A DNA stretch of 37,157 bases from assembly GCA_001791035.1 (NCBI GenBank), contig MGDX01000004.1, positions 1,423 through 38,579 on the forward strand, in the 5' to 3' direction. Below are positions 16,746 to 23,620 of this stretch, piece after piece. Within the stretch, counting starts at the first letter, position 1. Each line of letters opens with the position of its first letter. Source of the stretch: Candidatus Uhrbacteria bacterium RIFCSPHIGHO2_02_FULL_53_13. GTDB taxonomy: Bacteria > Patescibacteriota > Patescibacteriia > UBA9934 > UBA11717. The notes beneath the pieces are model-generated. The model was not told the origin of the DNA and did no database searches. It saw nothing but the letters and a program-made list of their open reading frames with translations. Made by a program: the position numbers and the translations under genes.

Positions 16746-17387
16746 ATGGCGCAAATCATTCCGGCGATTTTGGTAGATTCGCTCGACGCGTTCCAAGAAC
16801 GGCTCGCGGCGCTTCCGGGCGCGAAGCTGTTCAGCATCGACATCATGAACGGCACGTTCGTAGAGCCAACGACATTCGCTGACGCGCACGCCGTGGCCGC
16901 ACAGGGCACGCAAGCACAGTTCGAACTCGACCTCATGGTAAGCGACCCTCTGCCAATCATCGAAGCGTGGAATGTTTTGCCAAACACCGTGCGCGCGATT
17001 GTGCAAGCAGAACTCGACGTGGATGTTCGCGATCTCCTGCGCACCATTCGCGGCATGAACCTTGAGGCCGGTCTTGCCCTGCTCCCTTCAACACGCGTGA
17101 GCAACATTGAGCATCTTTTGAACGAAACCGACATGATCCTCGTACGCGGCAACGATCCCGGATACTCCGGACGTGCGTACCTGCCGGAAATGACGGACAA
17201 AATCCTCGAGCTCCGCGCGTTCGATCCGCATCTCTTCATCAACGTCGACATCGGCGTCAACGAAATTACTATCCCAGAACTCGTTTCAGCCGGCGCGACG
17301 CATCTTTCGGTGAATAGCGCGATTTTTAGTGATCCAAACCCCACGGAAGCATTCAAACGCCTGCAAACATTGGCTAAAATGTCATAA
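16746..17387 (+). CDS. Ribulose-phosphate 3-epimerase-like protein lacking metal-binding histidines
   Basis: The protein is 213 aa with a TIM-barrel pattern that aligns along its length with Rpe: PAILVDSLDAFQERL, FSIDIMNGTFVEPT, ELDLMVSDP, NDPGYSGRAYLPEMTDKI, FINVDIGVNEITI and LSVNSAIFSDPN. Canonical Rpe has HFDVMD, DVHLM and VDGG, with two His and two Asp binding the metal. Here the His are replaced by Ser and Asp while both Asp positions remain. It is directly downstream of rpiB with 1-nt spacing, preceded by GAGG 12 nt before the ATG. It could be an active epimerase with altered metal site or a related isomerase; I would not transfer the enzyme name without assay. Confidence 0.75.
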   Translation: MAQIIPAILVDSLDAFQERLAALPGAKLFSIDIMNGTFVEPTTFADAHAVAAQGTQAQFELDLMVSDPLPIIEAWNVLPNTVRAIVQAELDVDVRDLLRTIRGMNLEAGLALLPSTRVSNIEHLLNETDMILVRGNDPGYSGRAYLPEMTDKILELRAFDPHLFINVDIGVNEITIPELVSAGATHLSVNSAIFSDPNPTEAFKRLQTLAKMS

Positions 17388-17426
17388 CATCCATCGCAAA
17401 TATCCACAGAGACACTTATCTTATTG

Positions 17427-17435
17427 TGGTATACT
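17427..17435 (+). promoter_or_regulatory. Extended -10 promoter of the cupredoxin-like gene
   Basis: TGG-TATACT matches an extended -10 element. It lies 35 nt before the ATG at 17471, with no clear -35 box. Confidence 0.5.
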
Positions 17436-17470
17436 CTCCCTCATTCACCAAATATCAGACAATTCACTCT

Positions 17471-18259
17471 ATGAAAAAGCTCCTGATAGTGATCGCAATC
17501 GTTGGATTCGCTTTTGGAATTCATCTCGTATCCGGACAGCCGCGCGCGAATGCAAATGTGGATATTCAGGCCGGTGATTTGATTCGCGGTGAAGCGTTCA
17601 CGGCGGTGTATTACTACGGCGCGGACGGATTTCGCTACGTCTTTCCAAATTCGCAAACGTACTTTACGTGGTATAGCAACTTCAATACGGTGAAGTTTGT
17701 TTCAGACGCCCAGCTCGGAGAGATTCCGATTGGCGGAAATGTCACGTATCGCCCGGGCATAAAGATGGTGAAGATTCAAAGTGATCCAAGAACGTATGCG
17801 CTCGGAGCAAATGGAGCTCTGCACCATGTGCCATCGCAAGAGGTGGCCATCGCATTGTATGGAACCACGTGGAACAAGCAGATTGACGATATTCCGGACG
17901 CGTTCTTTGGAAACTACTCGTTCGACACGGCGCTCGTGAGTGCGGCGGACTTTGACAAGACCACTGTGACGGCAACGGCATCGTCCATCAACGTAGATAA
18001 GGGGTTGCAAACGCCGATTCAGATTTCAATCACGGATAGCGGATTCGTTCCGGTTGATGTTACCATAGGCGCGGGGCGAGTGGTGCGATTCACCAATAAT
18101 GGGGCAGAGAACCACTCAGCAACAGACGATCTGTTGAAGTGGGGATCGGGAACACTCGCGCCTGGCAGCAAATTTCAGCGACGCTTTAAGGATGCGGGGA
18201 CCTTTACGTTCCACGACAGCTACAAGACACAAAACACCGGTGCGGTCTTCGTGAATTAG
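17471..18259 (+). CDS. Secreted protein with CPR surface domain and cupredoxin-like C-terminus
   Basis: The protein is 262 aa from MKKLLIVIAIVGFAF; the in-frame upstream start (17426) falls on the promoter. A signal peptide or anchor covers residues 1-30. The middle part (YYYGADGFRYVFPNSQTYFTWY to DDIPDAFFGNY) is a module I associate with surface proteins of Patescibacteria, of unknown function. The C-terminal ~90 residues look like a plastocyanin-type cupredoxin (VTIGAGRVVRFTNNGAENHS; GTFTFHDSYKTQNTGAVFV). Of the usual blue-copper ligands only the first His (ENHS) is clear; the Cys-His-Met loop reads HDSYKTQN, so copper binding of the standard type is unlikely. It is followed by a bidirectional terminator. 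Confidence 0.75.
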   Translation: MKKLLIVIAIVGFAFGIHLVSGQPRANANVDIQAGDLIRGEAFTAVYYYGADGFRYVFPNSQTYFTWYSNFNTVKFVSDAQLGEIPIGGNVTYRPGIKMVKIQSDPRTYALGANGALHHVPSQEVAIALYGTTWNKQIDDIPDAFFGNYSFDTALVSAADFDKTTVTATASSINVDKGLQTPIQISITDSGFVPVDVTIGAGRVVRFTNNGAENHSATDDLLKWGSGTLAPGSKFQRRFKDAGTFTFHDSYKTQNTGAVFVN

Positions 18260-18273
18260 CTAAACTGAAAATC

Positions 18274-18303
18274 AAAACGCCGGCTTGTTGATGCCGGTGT
18301 TTT
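18274..18303. terminator. Bidirectional intrinsic terminator
   Basis: Eleven pairs (18274-18284 with 18293-18303, one G-U) enclose an 8-nt loop, with A-run on one side and T-run on the other. It can end both the rightward cupredoxin-like gene and the leftward RNA candidate starting near 18480. Confidence 0.8.
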
Positions 18304-18311
18304 GAATTATG

Positions 18312-18361
18312 AGAAGTCGGGAGTTAGAGATTGGAAGTTGAACAAATGGAGGTTGGAAGTT
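18312..18361. repeat. Heptanucleotide repeat block (unit RGAAGTT)
   Basis: Seven degenerate units run in register (AGAAGTC, GGGAGTT, AGAGATT, GGAAGTT, GAACAAA, then an 8-nt unit, GGAAGTT). The unit is the same as in the FemAB gene at 9274-9301. Confidence 0.6.
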
Positions 18362-18486
18362 CAATTTTTGTGCACGACAAGCATTTGGCCGTGATCACCT
18401 GAATCCCGGGAGGCTCTCCCAGTCTCCCGAGGTTCAGATGAACACCATCGCTAACTACCTACTTTGTAGGAAAATCGCGACGTGCA

Positions 18487-18515
18487 AAATTAGCATCCCA
18501 CTAAATTTTTGTCAA
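18487..18515 (-). promoter_or_regulatory. Promoter for the leftward RNA
   Basis: On the minus strand TTGACA (18515-18510) and TAATTT (18492-18487) are 17 bp apart. The -35 is perfect and the -10 is poor but keeps the key T1, A2 and T6. Confidence 0.5.
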
Positions 18516-18606
18516 GTACCACTTGGCAAAATAGAAAGCTCAATCCCAAGCAGAGCGGTAAAAAACGTCATTTGTCTCAAATACTAGCAAAAAACTCGCA
18601 TGCAGA

Positions 18607-18628
18607 TTTTCTGACGATCGTCAGAAAA
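18607..18628. repeat. CTGACGATCGTCAG palindrome, intergenic copy
   Basis: A perfect 22-bp palindrome: CTGACGATCGTCAG flanked by four T on the left and four A on the right. It lies between the two divergent RNA promoters. The A-run at the 3' side of the hairpin on either strand is opposite to what an intrinsic terminator needs. Related palindromes are at 27659 and 28795, and inside a gene at 33885. Confidence 0.7.
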
Positions 18629-18697
18629 GCGTTACAAAATCTGTTTAGAAGATGCTGGCAAAGTAGCATTGATTGAGCACAATTTGTAGATCATCGC

Positions 18698-18726
18698 TTG
18701 ACAAACAAGCGGTGACCTGCTAAGGT
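18698..18726 (+). promoter_or_regulatory. Promoter for the tandem-hairpin RNA
   Basis: TTGACA (18698-18703) and TAAGGT (18721-18726) are 17 bp apart. Predicted +1 at 18732-18733 coincides with the first base of the first hairpin. Confidence 0.6.
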
Positions 18727-18731
18727 GCCGC

Positions 18732-18990
18732 GTTCGGATGAAAGACTCCGGACAGAAAAAGATTAATAAAATGGGAAGCGGAAACTAAAAAAGGAAAAAG
18801 TTCATTTTTTTTCCTCGAAGCACATAATGGCGCACGAGGAACAAAACAATCCGGCGTTGAGTGCCGGAATCAACGCGGCCTATTGCGGAGGCCGCCCTGC
18901 CGGAATAATTCTCCGGCACAACGACGCTGATTGTGCGTCGTCTTCTGAAGGGCTCCGGGCGCTACACGCCTGGGGCTTCCTTATTTTCAA
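18732..18990 (+). ncRNA. Candidate tandem-hairpin RNA of about 260 nt
   Basis: No protein gene is present. From the predicted +1 the helices are: 18732-18738 with 18747-18753 (7 bp, one G-U); an A/T-rich helix 18792-18799 with 18808-18815; a helix 18811-18817 with 18835-18841 that competes with the previous one; then four hairpins in a row: 18850-18868 (6 bp, loop GTTGAGT), 18875-18895 (7 bp, loop ATTGCGG), 18898-18918 (7 bp, loop ATAATTC) and 18921-18941 (7 bp, loop TGATTGT). All four loops have 7 nt. A long GC-rich hairpin (18947-18979) with a U-rich tail ends it. The next gene is on the other strand, so this is not a leader. No match to tmRNA, RNase P or SRP RNA features is seen. Confidence 0.65.
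18947..18988 (+). terminator. Probable terminator of the tandem-hairpin RNA
   Basis: An imperfect 13-bp stem (GAAG with CTTC, CTCC with GGGG, GGGCG with CGCCT; 2-nt bulge) with loop CTACA is followed by CTTATTTTC. The U tract is interrupted. Confidence 0.55.
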
Positions 18991-19026
18991 ATGAACCGTC
19001 CTTCTAAAATGTGGCCGACAACCAGG

Positions 19027-19617
19027 CTAGACTACGACATCAATATCTCCAAAATCATTTGAGAGCGACTCACCCGGTTCTACATCGCGGCTGTCAATCA
19101 GCTCCAAAATGAGCGGCAAATCTTTTGCCTCCAAAAAATGCTTTCCCCCTTCAAGAGCATATAAATGCCCGTTGAGTTCGCGCTCATACTTCTGCGCGTG
19201 ATCAAACGGAATCACATCGTCGTCTTTTGCCGCGATCACGGCAAACTCCTGCCCTTTCCACATCACCGTGTCAAAATCGATCGGCGGCGAAAAAAATGAC
19301 GCAAACTTCTCGCTTCCAATATAGTATGGCGGCGCAACGAGAATTACCGTTTTTGGCGTGCCGCTCATCTCGGCATTCTCAAGATAGTGCAAAAGCGCCA
19401 CACACCCAAGCGAGTGCGCGATAAAAATCGTGTCGCCTCCTGGACGCAACACCGCTTGCGATATGGCTTGAACCCACTCCTGACAGTTGGGCGCTTCTGG
19501 ATTCGGAAGGTCAACCGCAATCACGTCATGGCCGCGTTCACGCAACGCCGAACCAAGCCACGGCCAAAAGTTTTGCTGGGGTGATGCTTTGTATCCGTGA
19601 ACAAGAACAATGCGCAT
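19027..19617 (-). CDS. Small alpha/beta hydrolase, RBBP9/YdeN-like
   Basis: The protein is 196 aa from ATG 19617 (MRIVLVHGYKASPQQNF). A longer open frame reaching 19710 reads into the tRNA-Leu gene and is not used. The family has a serine-hydrolase triad: the nucleophile Ser lies in AHSLGC, the Asp probably in AAKDDDVIP, and the His in GGKHF, in the expected order. The PWLGSALRERGHDVIAVDLPNP segment is typical of RBBP9/YdeN proteins. The substrate is unknown. The C-terminal ~25 residues are acidic and not conserved in the family as far as I can tell. It is downstream of tRNA-Leu on the same strand. Confidence 0.85.
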   Translation of the reverse strand: MRIVLVHGYKASPQQNFWPWLGSALRERGHDVIAVDLPNPEAPNCQEWVQAISQAVLRPGGDTIFIAHSLGCVALLHYLENAEMSGTPKTVILVAPPYYIGSEKFASFFSPPIDFDTVMWKGQEFAVIAAKDDDVIPFDHAQKYERELNGHLYALEGGKHFLEAKDLPLILELIDSRDVEPGESLSNDFGDIDVVV

Positions 19618-19680
19618 AGGGAATTTGTTGATTGTTGAGAATGGCCTGCCATCCTTAGCTCCGCGAAGCAGAGCGAAGGA

Positions 19681-19766
19681 TGGTGCCGGGGAGAGGACTC
19701 GAACCTCCACACCGCAAGGGCACTAGCTCCTAAGGCTAGCGTGTCTACCAATTTCACCACCCCGGC
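19681..19766 (-). tRNA. tRNA-Leu (anticodon UAG)
   Basis: On the minus strand the acceptor GCCGGGG pairs with CCCCGGC, the anticodon stem CTAGC/GCTAG holds the loop CTTAGGA with anticodon TAG, a long class II variable arm follows, and the T-loop is GTTCGAGTC. The 3' CCA is encoded (19683-19681). Length is 86 nt. Confidence 0.96.
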
Positions 19767-19789
19767 TTTGTTACGAAGTAAGCGCCAGC

Positions 19790-19817
19790 AGAATAGCACA
19801 CAACACCGCTTCGTCAA
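19790..19817 (-). promoter_or_regulatory. Promoter of tRNA-Leu(UAG)
   Basis: On the minus strand TTGACG (19817-19812) and TATTCT (19795-19790) are 16 bp apart, about 23 nt before the mature tRNA 5' end. Confidence 0.55.
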
Positions 19818-19904
19818 CACATCGTGTATTCATAACAACTGATGCTCGATGCGCAAAAAACGCTTTATCGATTGGTTGAAGTGAGGTTTTCCACAGCCTG
19901 TGAC

Positions 19905-19933
19905 TTGACAACACATTCGCGCCATGTTGTATT
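19905..19933 (+). promoter_or_regulatory. Possible promoter of the lamin-tail gene
   Basis: TTGACA (19905-19910) and TGTATT (19928-19933) are 17 bp apart; the -10 lacks the key A2. The leader would be about 50 nt. Confidence 0.4.
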
Positions 19934-19989
19934 GGGAGTACGAATCTGATCCCCACCGGATTTGTGCGCTTCATTCTTAACACACGAGT

Positions 19990-21594
19990 ATGCGCACGTT
20001 ATTATCTGGTGTTTTTATTTTGCTCGGCGTCGTTTTGATGCCATTTTCCGGCCTCGCTGCCGGCCTTACGACTGATCATTGGTCGATTGATGTCTCCGAG
20101 ACGAGCGACATGCGTCTCAACTTCGCCGTGGAATATCTTGGCGATAACGCAGTCACGGAAGCACCGGAAGCTGAAGCCGCCGCCGTTGACGAATCGGCAC
20201 AGACGCCACCTGCGACCGTCGTTATGACTCCGCCGCCGCCAACAGACACGGTGCCGACCATTGTTCCTGCAACACCCGGTGACCTTCTGATCAACGAATT
20301 CGTAAGCGATCCGATGATCGGATCGAGCGAATGGATAGAGCTATACAACACGCTCCCAATCGCACTAAATCTGGACGGTTGGTCTGTTCAAGACGCGGCG
20401 GGTACATCGGTTTCCGTCACGGGGACCGTCAACGCACATGATTATCTGCTCGTCGCCATCTCGCGCTCACTTCTGAACAATGGAGGAGACGTGATCACGC
20501 TCTTGGGTGCAGACGGCACGATCATTGACCGTGTTTCGTACGGCGAAACAGAGATGCCATCATCCGTACACGGTCCCGCGGTCAACGATCCGTCGTCCGT
20601 AGGGCGATCGCCCGAAGATCCCGTATTGTTGATCGAGATGAATCCAACGCCCGGAGCGCAAAACGTGTTGCCTCAAACGTTTGAAATGAGTACGGTCAGC
20701 GCGCCGGTTATTGAATCGACCACTACAGACGAGACAGAAGATGCGAGCACGGACGTGTCTGAACCAGCAACGGATGAAACAGAAAATCCTACGTATGACC
20801 TCACTGCGAACCATGATTCTGAAAACTGCCAACCGACAGAGACAAGCGCATCAGTGGATTCTGCGGATGGAACGCCAACGCAGGTCGTACCCATCGGCAA
20901 CATCCGCGCCCTTGAACTTGGGGCACAACTCATCACTGAGGGTGTCGTCTCGGCTGCGCCTGGAATCTTAGGAAAACAGGTGTTCTATTTGGCCGGATCT
21001 GGCATCCAAGTGTACTTGCATAGTGCCGAATTTCCGGAGTTACCCCGCGGAATGCGCGTGCGCGTGACGGGCATCTTGTCTTCAAGCGCGGGTGAAGCAC
21101 GTCTCAAACTCGCTGATGCGAGTGACATTGAGCGCCTTGGACAAGAAGACGCTCCACTGCCACACGACCTATCGCTTCAAGAAATTAGCGAGGCTACCGA
21201 AGGCTGGCTTGTACGCGTCACTGGCACCGTTGCCAGCAAAGACGGCAATGCCTATGTTTTGAGCAACGGCGATAATGAAGCAAAGATGTACCTCAAAGAG
21301 TCGACAAACATCGTTCCAACATTCAGCGTCGGTGATGAACTGACGGTAGTTGGTATCGTAAGCGAAACATCGGCGGGATATCGCATCTTACCGCGAGGCA
21401 ACGACGACATCTTGGTTCGCACACCACAGAACGAGGAGGAGCAAGAGGTCATACCGGCAGGATTCATTTCATCTAAGCAGACGCCAACAAAACTGATTGG
21501 ATGGTCCCTCGCCGGTGCGGTTGCGGTTGCGCTTTCCGCGCTCGGCATCACGCACGCACTCAAGCACAAGGAGATGCTCGTAACCACCACATAG
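19990..21594 (+). CDS. Secreted lamin-tail-domain protein with OB-fold-like repeats and C-terminal anchor
   Basis: The protein is 534 aa. A signal peptide covers residues 1-24 (LLSGVFILLGVVLMPFSGLAA). After a Pro/Thr-rich linker there is a lamin-tail domain at about 95-215 (GDLLINEFVSDPMIGSSEWIELYN; LDGWSVQDAAG; GADGTIIDRVSYG). A Thr/Glu/Asp-rich linker follows, then two OB-fold-like modules at about 305-480 (ITEGVVSAAPGILGKQVFYL; VRVTGTVASKDGNAYVL). A hydrophobic helix near the C-terminus (LIGWSLAGAVAVALSALGI) anchors it. Lamin-tail plus OB modules occur in bacterial surface and nuclease-associated proteins; no nuclease is seen here. A small gene follows after 1 nt. Confidence 0.8.
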   Translation: MRTLLSGVFILLGVVLMPFSGLAAGLTTDHWSIDVSETSDMRLNFAVEYLGDNAVTEAPEAEAAAVDESAQTPPATVVMTPPPPTDTVPTIVPATPGDLLINEFVSDPMIGSSEWIELYNTLPIALNLDGWSVQDAAGTSVSVTGTVNAHDYLLVAISRSLLNNGGDVITLLGADGTIIDRVSYGETEMPSSVHGPAVNDPSSVGRSPEDPVLLIEMNPTPGAQNVLPQTFEMSTVSAPVIESTTTDETEDASTDVSEPATDETENPTYDLTANHDSENCQPTETSASVDSADGTPTQVVPIGNIRALELGAQLITEGVVSAAPGILGKQVFYLAGSGIQVYLHSAEFPELPRGMRVRVTGILSSSAGEARLKLADASDIERLGQEDAPLPHDLSLQEISEATEGWLVRVTGTVASKDGNAYVLSNGDNEAKMYLKESTNIVPTFSVGDELTVVGIVSETSAGYRILPRGNDDILVRTPQNEEEQEVIPAGFISSKQTPTKLIGWSLAGAVAVALSALGITHALKHKEMLVTTT

Positions 21595-21595
21595 T

Positions 21596-21805
21596 ATGGA
21601 AAGTCCACGAAAATTCGACGAAGATAAAGCGCGCTCATTCATCATAAAAGAAGCGCCTCAACTTGGTGTTGCCGCCGAGCGCTATCGAGAGTTCTCGGAC
21701 TACGTGCTCAAACAACAACGCGATGCCTGGATTCGAGGCAAAGAGTTTGGATGGAAAAAGGCGTGGAAGTGGCGTCTGAATAAGCAGGAGGAACAGACAG
21801 CCTGA
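21596..21805 (+). CDS. Small conserved-looking hypothetical protein, 69 aa
   Basis: The start codon lies 1 nt after the stop of the lamin-tail gene, which points to translational coupling. The protein is soluble, helical and basic, with many Trp, Lys and Arg near the end (WIRGKEFGWKKAWKWRLNK). I do not recognise a family. A genuine gene is favoured by the tight spacing and by the amino acid composition, which does not look like a shadow frame. Confidence 0.6.
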   Translation: MESPRKFDEDKARSFIIKEAPQLGVAAERYREFSDYVLKQQRDAWIRGKEFGWKKAWKWRLNKQEEQTA

Positions 21806-21824
21806 TGAGCCAACGCTTGCACAT

Positions 21825-22026
21825 AGATTGCTTCGTCAACCTCGCAATGACAAGATGAGGCTGTCATTGCGAGGTCGAGCGGGATGAAGAACATGCCATT
21901 GAGGCATGTTCGAACCGCAAGACGGGCACTCCTATATGCGCAGTGCGCATCGGAGTGCCCCGAGCATCAAGCGACGAAGCAATCTTTTGCGCTGGCTTGA
22001 GATTGCTTCGTCGAACTCGCAATGAC
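21825..22026. repeat. TCATTGCGAG-type dispersed repeat, composite copy
   Basis: A partial copy (21825-21852) is followed by a full one whose ends are GTCATTGCGAG at 21863 and its reverse complement ending at 22026. Inner parts contain GACGAAGCAATCT and its complement. The middle carries two extra perfect hairpins, 21889-21911 (9-bp arms) and 21924-21960 (9-bp arms with a nested 6-bp helix). This GTCATTGCGAG/GAAGCAATC element is known from intergenic regions of many bacterial genomes. Copies recur at 25801 and 36679. Confidence 0.8.
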
Positions 22027-22058
22027 GGAATGAGCGCTCGCAATAAGCAGAGAGAAAC

Positions 22059-23330
22059 TTATTGCGGCGCACGCTCCTTCAGCCACTTTACAACATGCTC
22101 CTTTGCCAAGTTCTCTACGTCGCCTGTTTTGCGATTGCGTACTTCTACCAAACCCTTGCCGGCATCTCGGCCAACGACAATGCGATATGGGTAGCCCAAT
22201 AAATCGGCGTCTTTGAACTTGAGTCCCGCACTTTCTTCGCGATCATCAATCATGGTGCGAATGTTGGCATCTTGGCACGCGGCATACAATTCTTGCGCTA
22301 GCGCACGCTGTGTTTCGTCTTTCCAGTTCACCGGAACGATGTGCGCAAACATCGGCGCCACTGATTCCGGCCACACGATCCCATCGTCGTCGTGATTCTG
22401 ATCAACAATCGCCTGAATCAAGCGCGATGTGCCAATGCCATAACATCCCATCCACGCAAACTGCTCGGTGTCGTTCTCGTCGCGAAATGTCACGCGCATG
22501 CTTTTTGAGTACGTCTGTTGCAACTGAAACACGTGTCCGATTTCTATGCCGCGAACCTCCTTGAACGTCCCAATCTTGCATTCGTGGCAGACGTCACCCA
22601 CATTTCCGGCACTCACCTCCGTGTTCGCGCCATAACTGCACTCGTCACAAGCCATCAGCAAATCCTCCCCCACTTCTTCGTTGAGCGCCATAAACTCCAC
22701 CGAACCCTTACCTCCAATATCGCCCGAGCTCGCCTCGACCGCTTGGAGTTTGTGAATGCCAAGACGCTCGTAGATGCGCGGATAGAGCTCCTTCATTTTT
22801 TGATACGACGCGCGCATACCTTCCTCATCGCGATCAAACGAATACGCATCTGACATATAGAACTCGCGGCCGCGCAGAAGTCCTAATCGCGGACGAATCT
22901 CGTCACGAAACTTTGGACCTATTTGGTGCAAGATCACCGGCAAGTCGCGCCACGATTCAATTTCGCCCGCTACCGTAAACGACACAACCTCCTCGGCGGT
23001 CGGCGCCAGTCCATATTCCGCATCGTAGTGGTATTCGCTGGTGGTAAACATTGTTTTGGTATCGATGTATTTTTGCCAACGTCCCGATTGCTCCCACAAA
23101 TCGCACGACTGCAAAATCGGCAACTGCACGTTCTGCACGCCGACAGATTCCATCATGTCAAAAACAATCTGGTGAATGTTGCGTAATACTTTCCATCCAT
23201 CGGGCAATAATGTCCAAATCCCGGGGCTCACCTGACGAATCAGGCCGGCTTGAACGAGCAGGGCGTGCGCACGCGTGAGGTCGCCCCCCACATCGCGGCG
23301 CGTTCGCGGAAACCGATTGGACATCTGCAT
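22059..23330 (-). CDS. proS: Prolyl-tRNA synthetase, bacterial form without INS editing domain
   Basis: The protein is 423 aa; the E. coli type is about 570. It charges tRNA-Pro. Class II motifs are present: motif 2 around FRDEIRPRLGLLRGREFYMSDAYSF and motif 3 around GCYGIGTSRLIQAI, with the anticodon-binding domain at the C-terminus (TMIDDREESAGLKFKDADLLGYPY). Between motifs 2 and 3, where the INS editing domain normally sits, there is only a short segment with two Cys pairs (CDEC, CHEC) that may bind zinc. Such short ProRS occur in Patescibacteria and some other lineages, which then depend on trans-editing or tolerate errors. Start 23330 or 23324. Confidence 0.95.
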   Translation of the reverse strand: MQMSNRFPRTRRDVGGDLTRAHALLVQAGLIRQVSPGIWTLLPDGWKVLRNIHQIVFDMMESVGVQNVQLPILQSCDLWEQSGRWQKYIDTKTMFTTSEYHYDAEYGLAPTAEEVVSFTVAGEIESWRDLPVILHQIGPKFRDEIRPRLGLLRGREFYMSDAYSFDRDEEGMRASYQKMKELYPRIYERLGIHKLQAVEASSGDIGGKGSVEFMALNEEVGEDLLMACDECSYGANTEVSAGNVGDVCHECKIGTFKEVRGIEIGHVFQLQQTYSKSMRVTFRDENDTEQFAWMGCYGIGTSRLIQAIVDQNHDDDGIVWPESVAPMFAHIVPVNWKDETQRALAQELYAACQDANIRTMIDDREESAGLKFKDADLLGYPYRIVVGRDAGKGLVEVRNRKTGDVENLAKEHVVKWLKERAPQ

Positions 23331-23358
23331 ATCGCACAGTTAGTAAATAAGTGGGTCC

Positions 23359-23387
23359 ACTATATCGTTTTGCCATGAAACCGCCAA
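23359..23387 (-). promoter_or_regulatory. Promoter of proS
   Basis: On the minus strand TTGGCG (23387-23382) and TATAGT (23364-23359) are 17 bp apart, with a leader of about 22 nt to the ATG at 23330. Confidence 0.55.
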
Positions 23388-23447
23388 GGATACTGCTAAA
23401 GAAATAAATTCAAATACAAAAAACAGCCGCGATCATCGGCTATTTTC

Positions 23448-23522
23448 TGGAGCGGGAAACGGGGATCGAACCCGCGACCTCTTCCTTGGCAAGGAAGCGC
23501 TCTACCACTGAGCTACTCCCGC
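23448..23522 (-). tRNA. tRNA-Gly (anticodon GCC)
   Basis: On the minus strand the acceptor is GCGGGAG/TTCCCGC, the anticodon arm is CTTCC-TTGCCAA-GGAAG, the T-loop is GTTCGATCC, and CCA is encoded at 23450-23448. Length is 75 nt. Confidence 0.96.
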
Positions 23523-23584
23523 GATTGCAACAGTCACCACACTCTATGTGTGAGCGAGAGGACTATATCAAACGCCTCGAGCTC

Positions 23585-23613
23585 TTGACAAGGGTTCGTC
23601 GACATAATATACA
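23585..23613 (+). promoter_or_regulatory. Promoter for the 23621 RNA
   Basis: TTGACA (23585-23590) and TATACA (23608-23613) are 17 bp apart. Predicted +1 at about 23620 is adjacent to the first helix. Confidence 0.7.
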
Positions 23614-23620
23614 CGAACCA

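Larger units (their letters stand above)
18274..18480 (-). ncRNA. Candidate leftward structured RNA of about 210 nt
   Basis: The interval has no protein gene. A TTGACA-N17-TAATTT promoter on the minus strand predicts a start at 18480. From there a 4-bp helix (18477-18480 with 18448-18451) encloses a CCTAC/GTAGG hairpin. A long hairpin follows (CTGAACCTCGGGAG, minus strand, with CTCCCGGGATTCAG; 13 of 14 pairs including one G-U, 11-nt loop) at about 18401-18439. The transcript would then cross the heptanucleotide repeat block (18312-18361) and stop at the bidirectional terminator. The end is inferred from that terminator. Confidence 0.45.

Noticed and set aside
18312..18361. CRISPR-like array from the repeated GGAAGTT units
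   Set aside because: Units are 7 nt, contiguous and without spacers; no cas genes are present.
19618..19710. N-terminal extension MEVRVLSPAPS of the hydrolase
   Set aside because: It is translation of the tRNA-Leu 3' end, a common artefact; the family starts at MRIVLVHGY.
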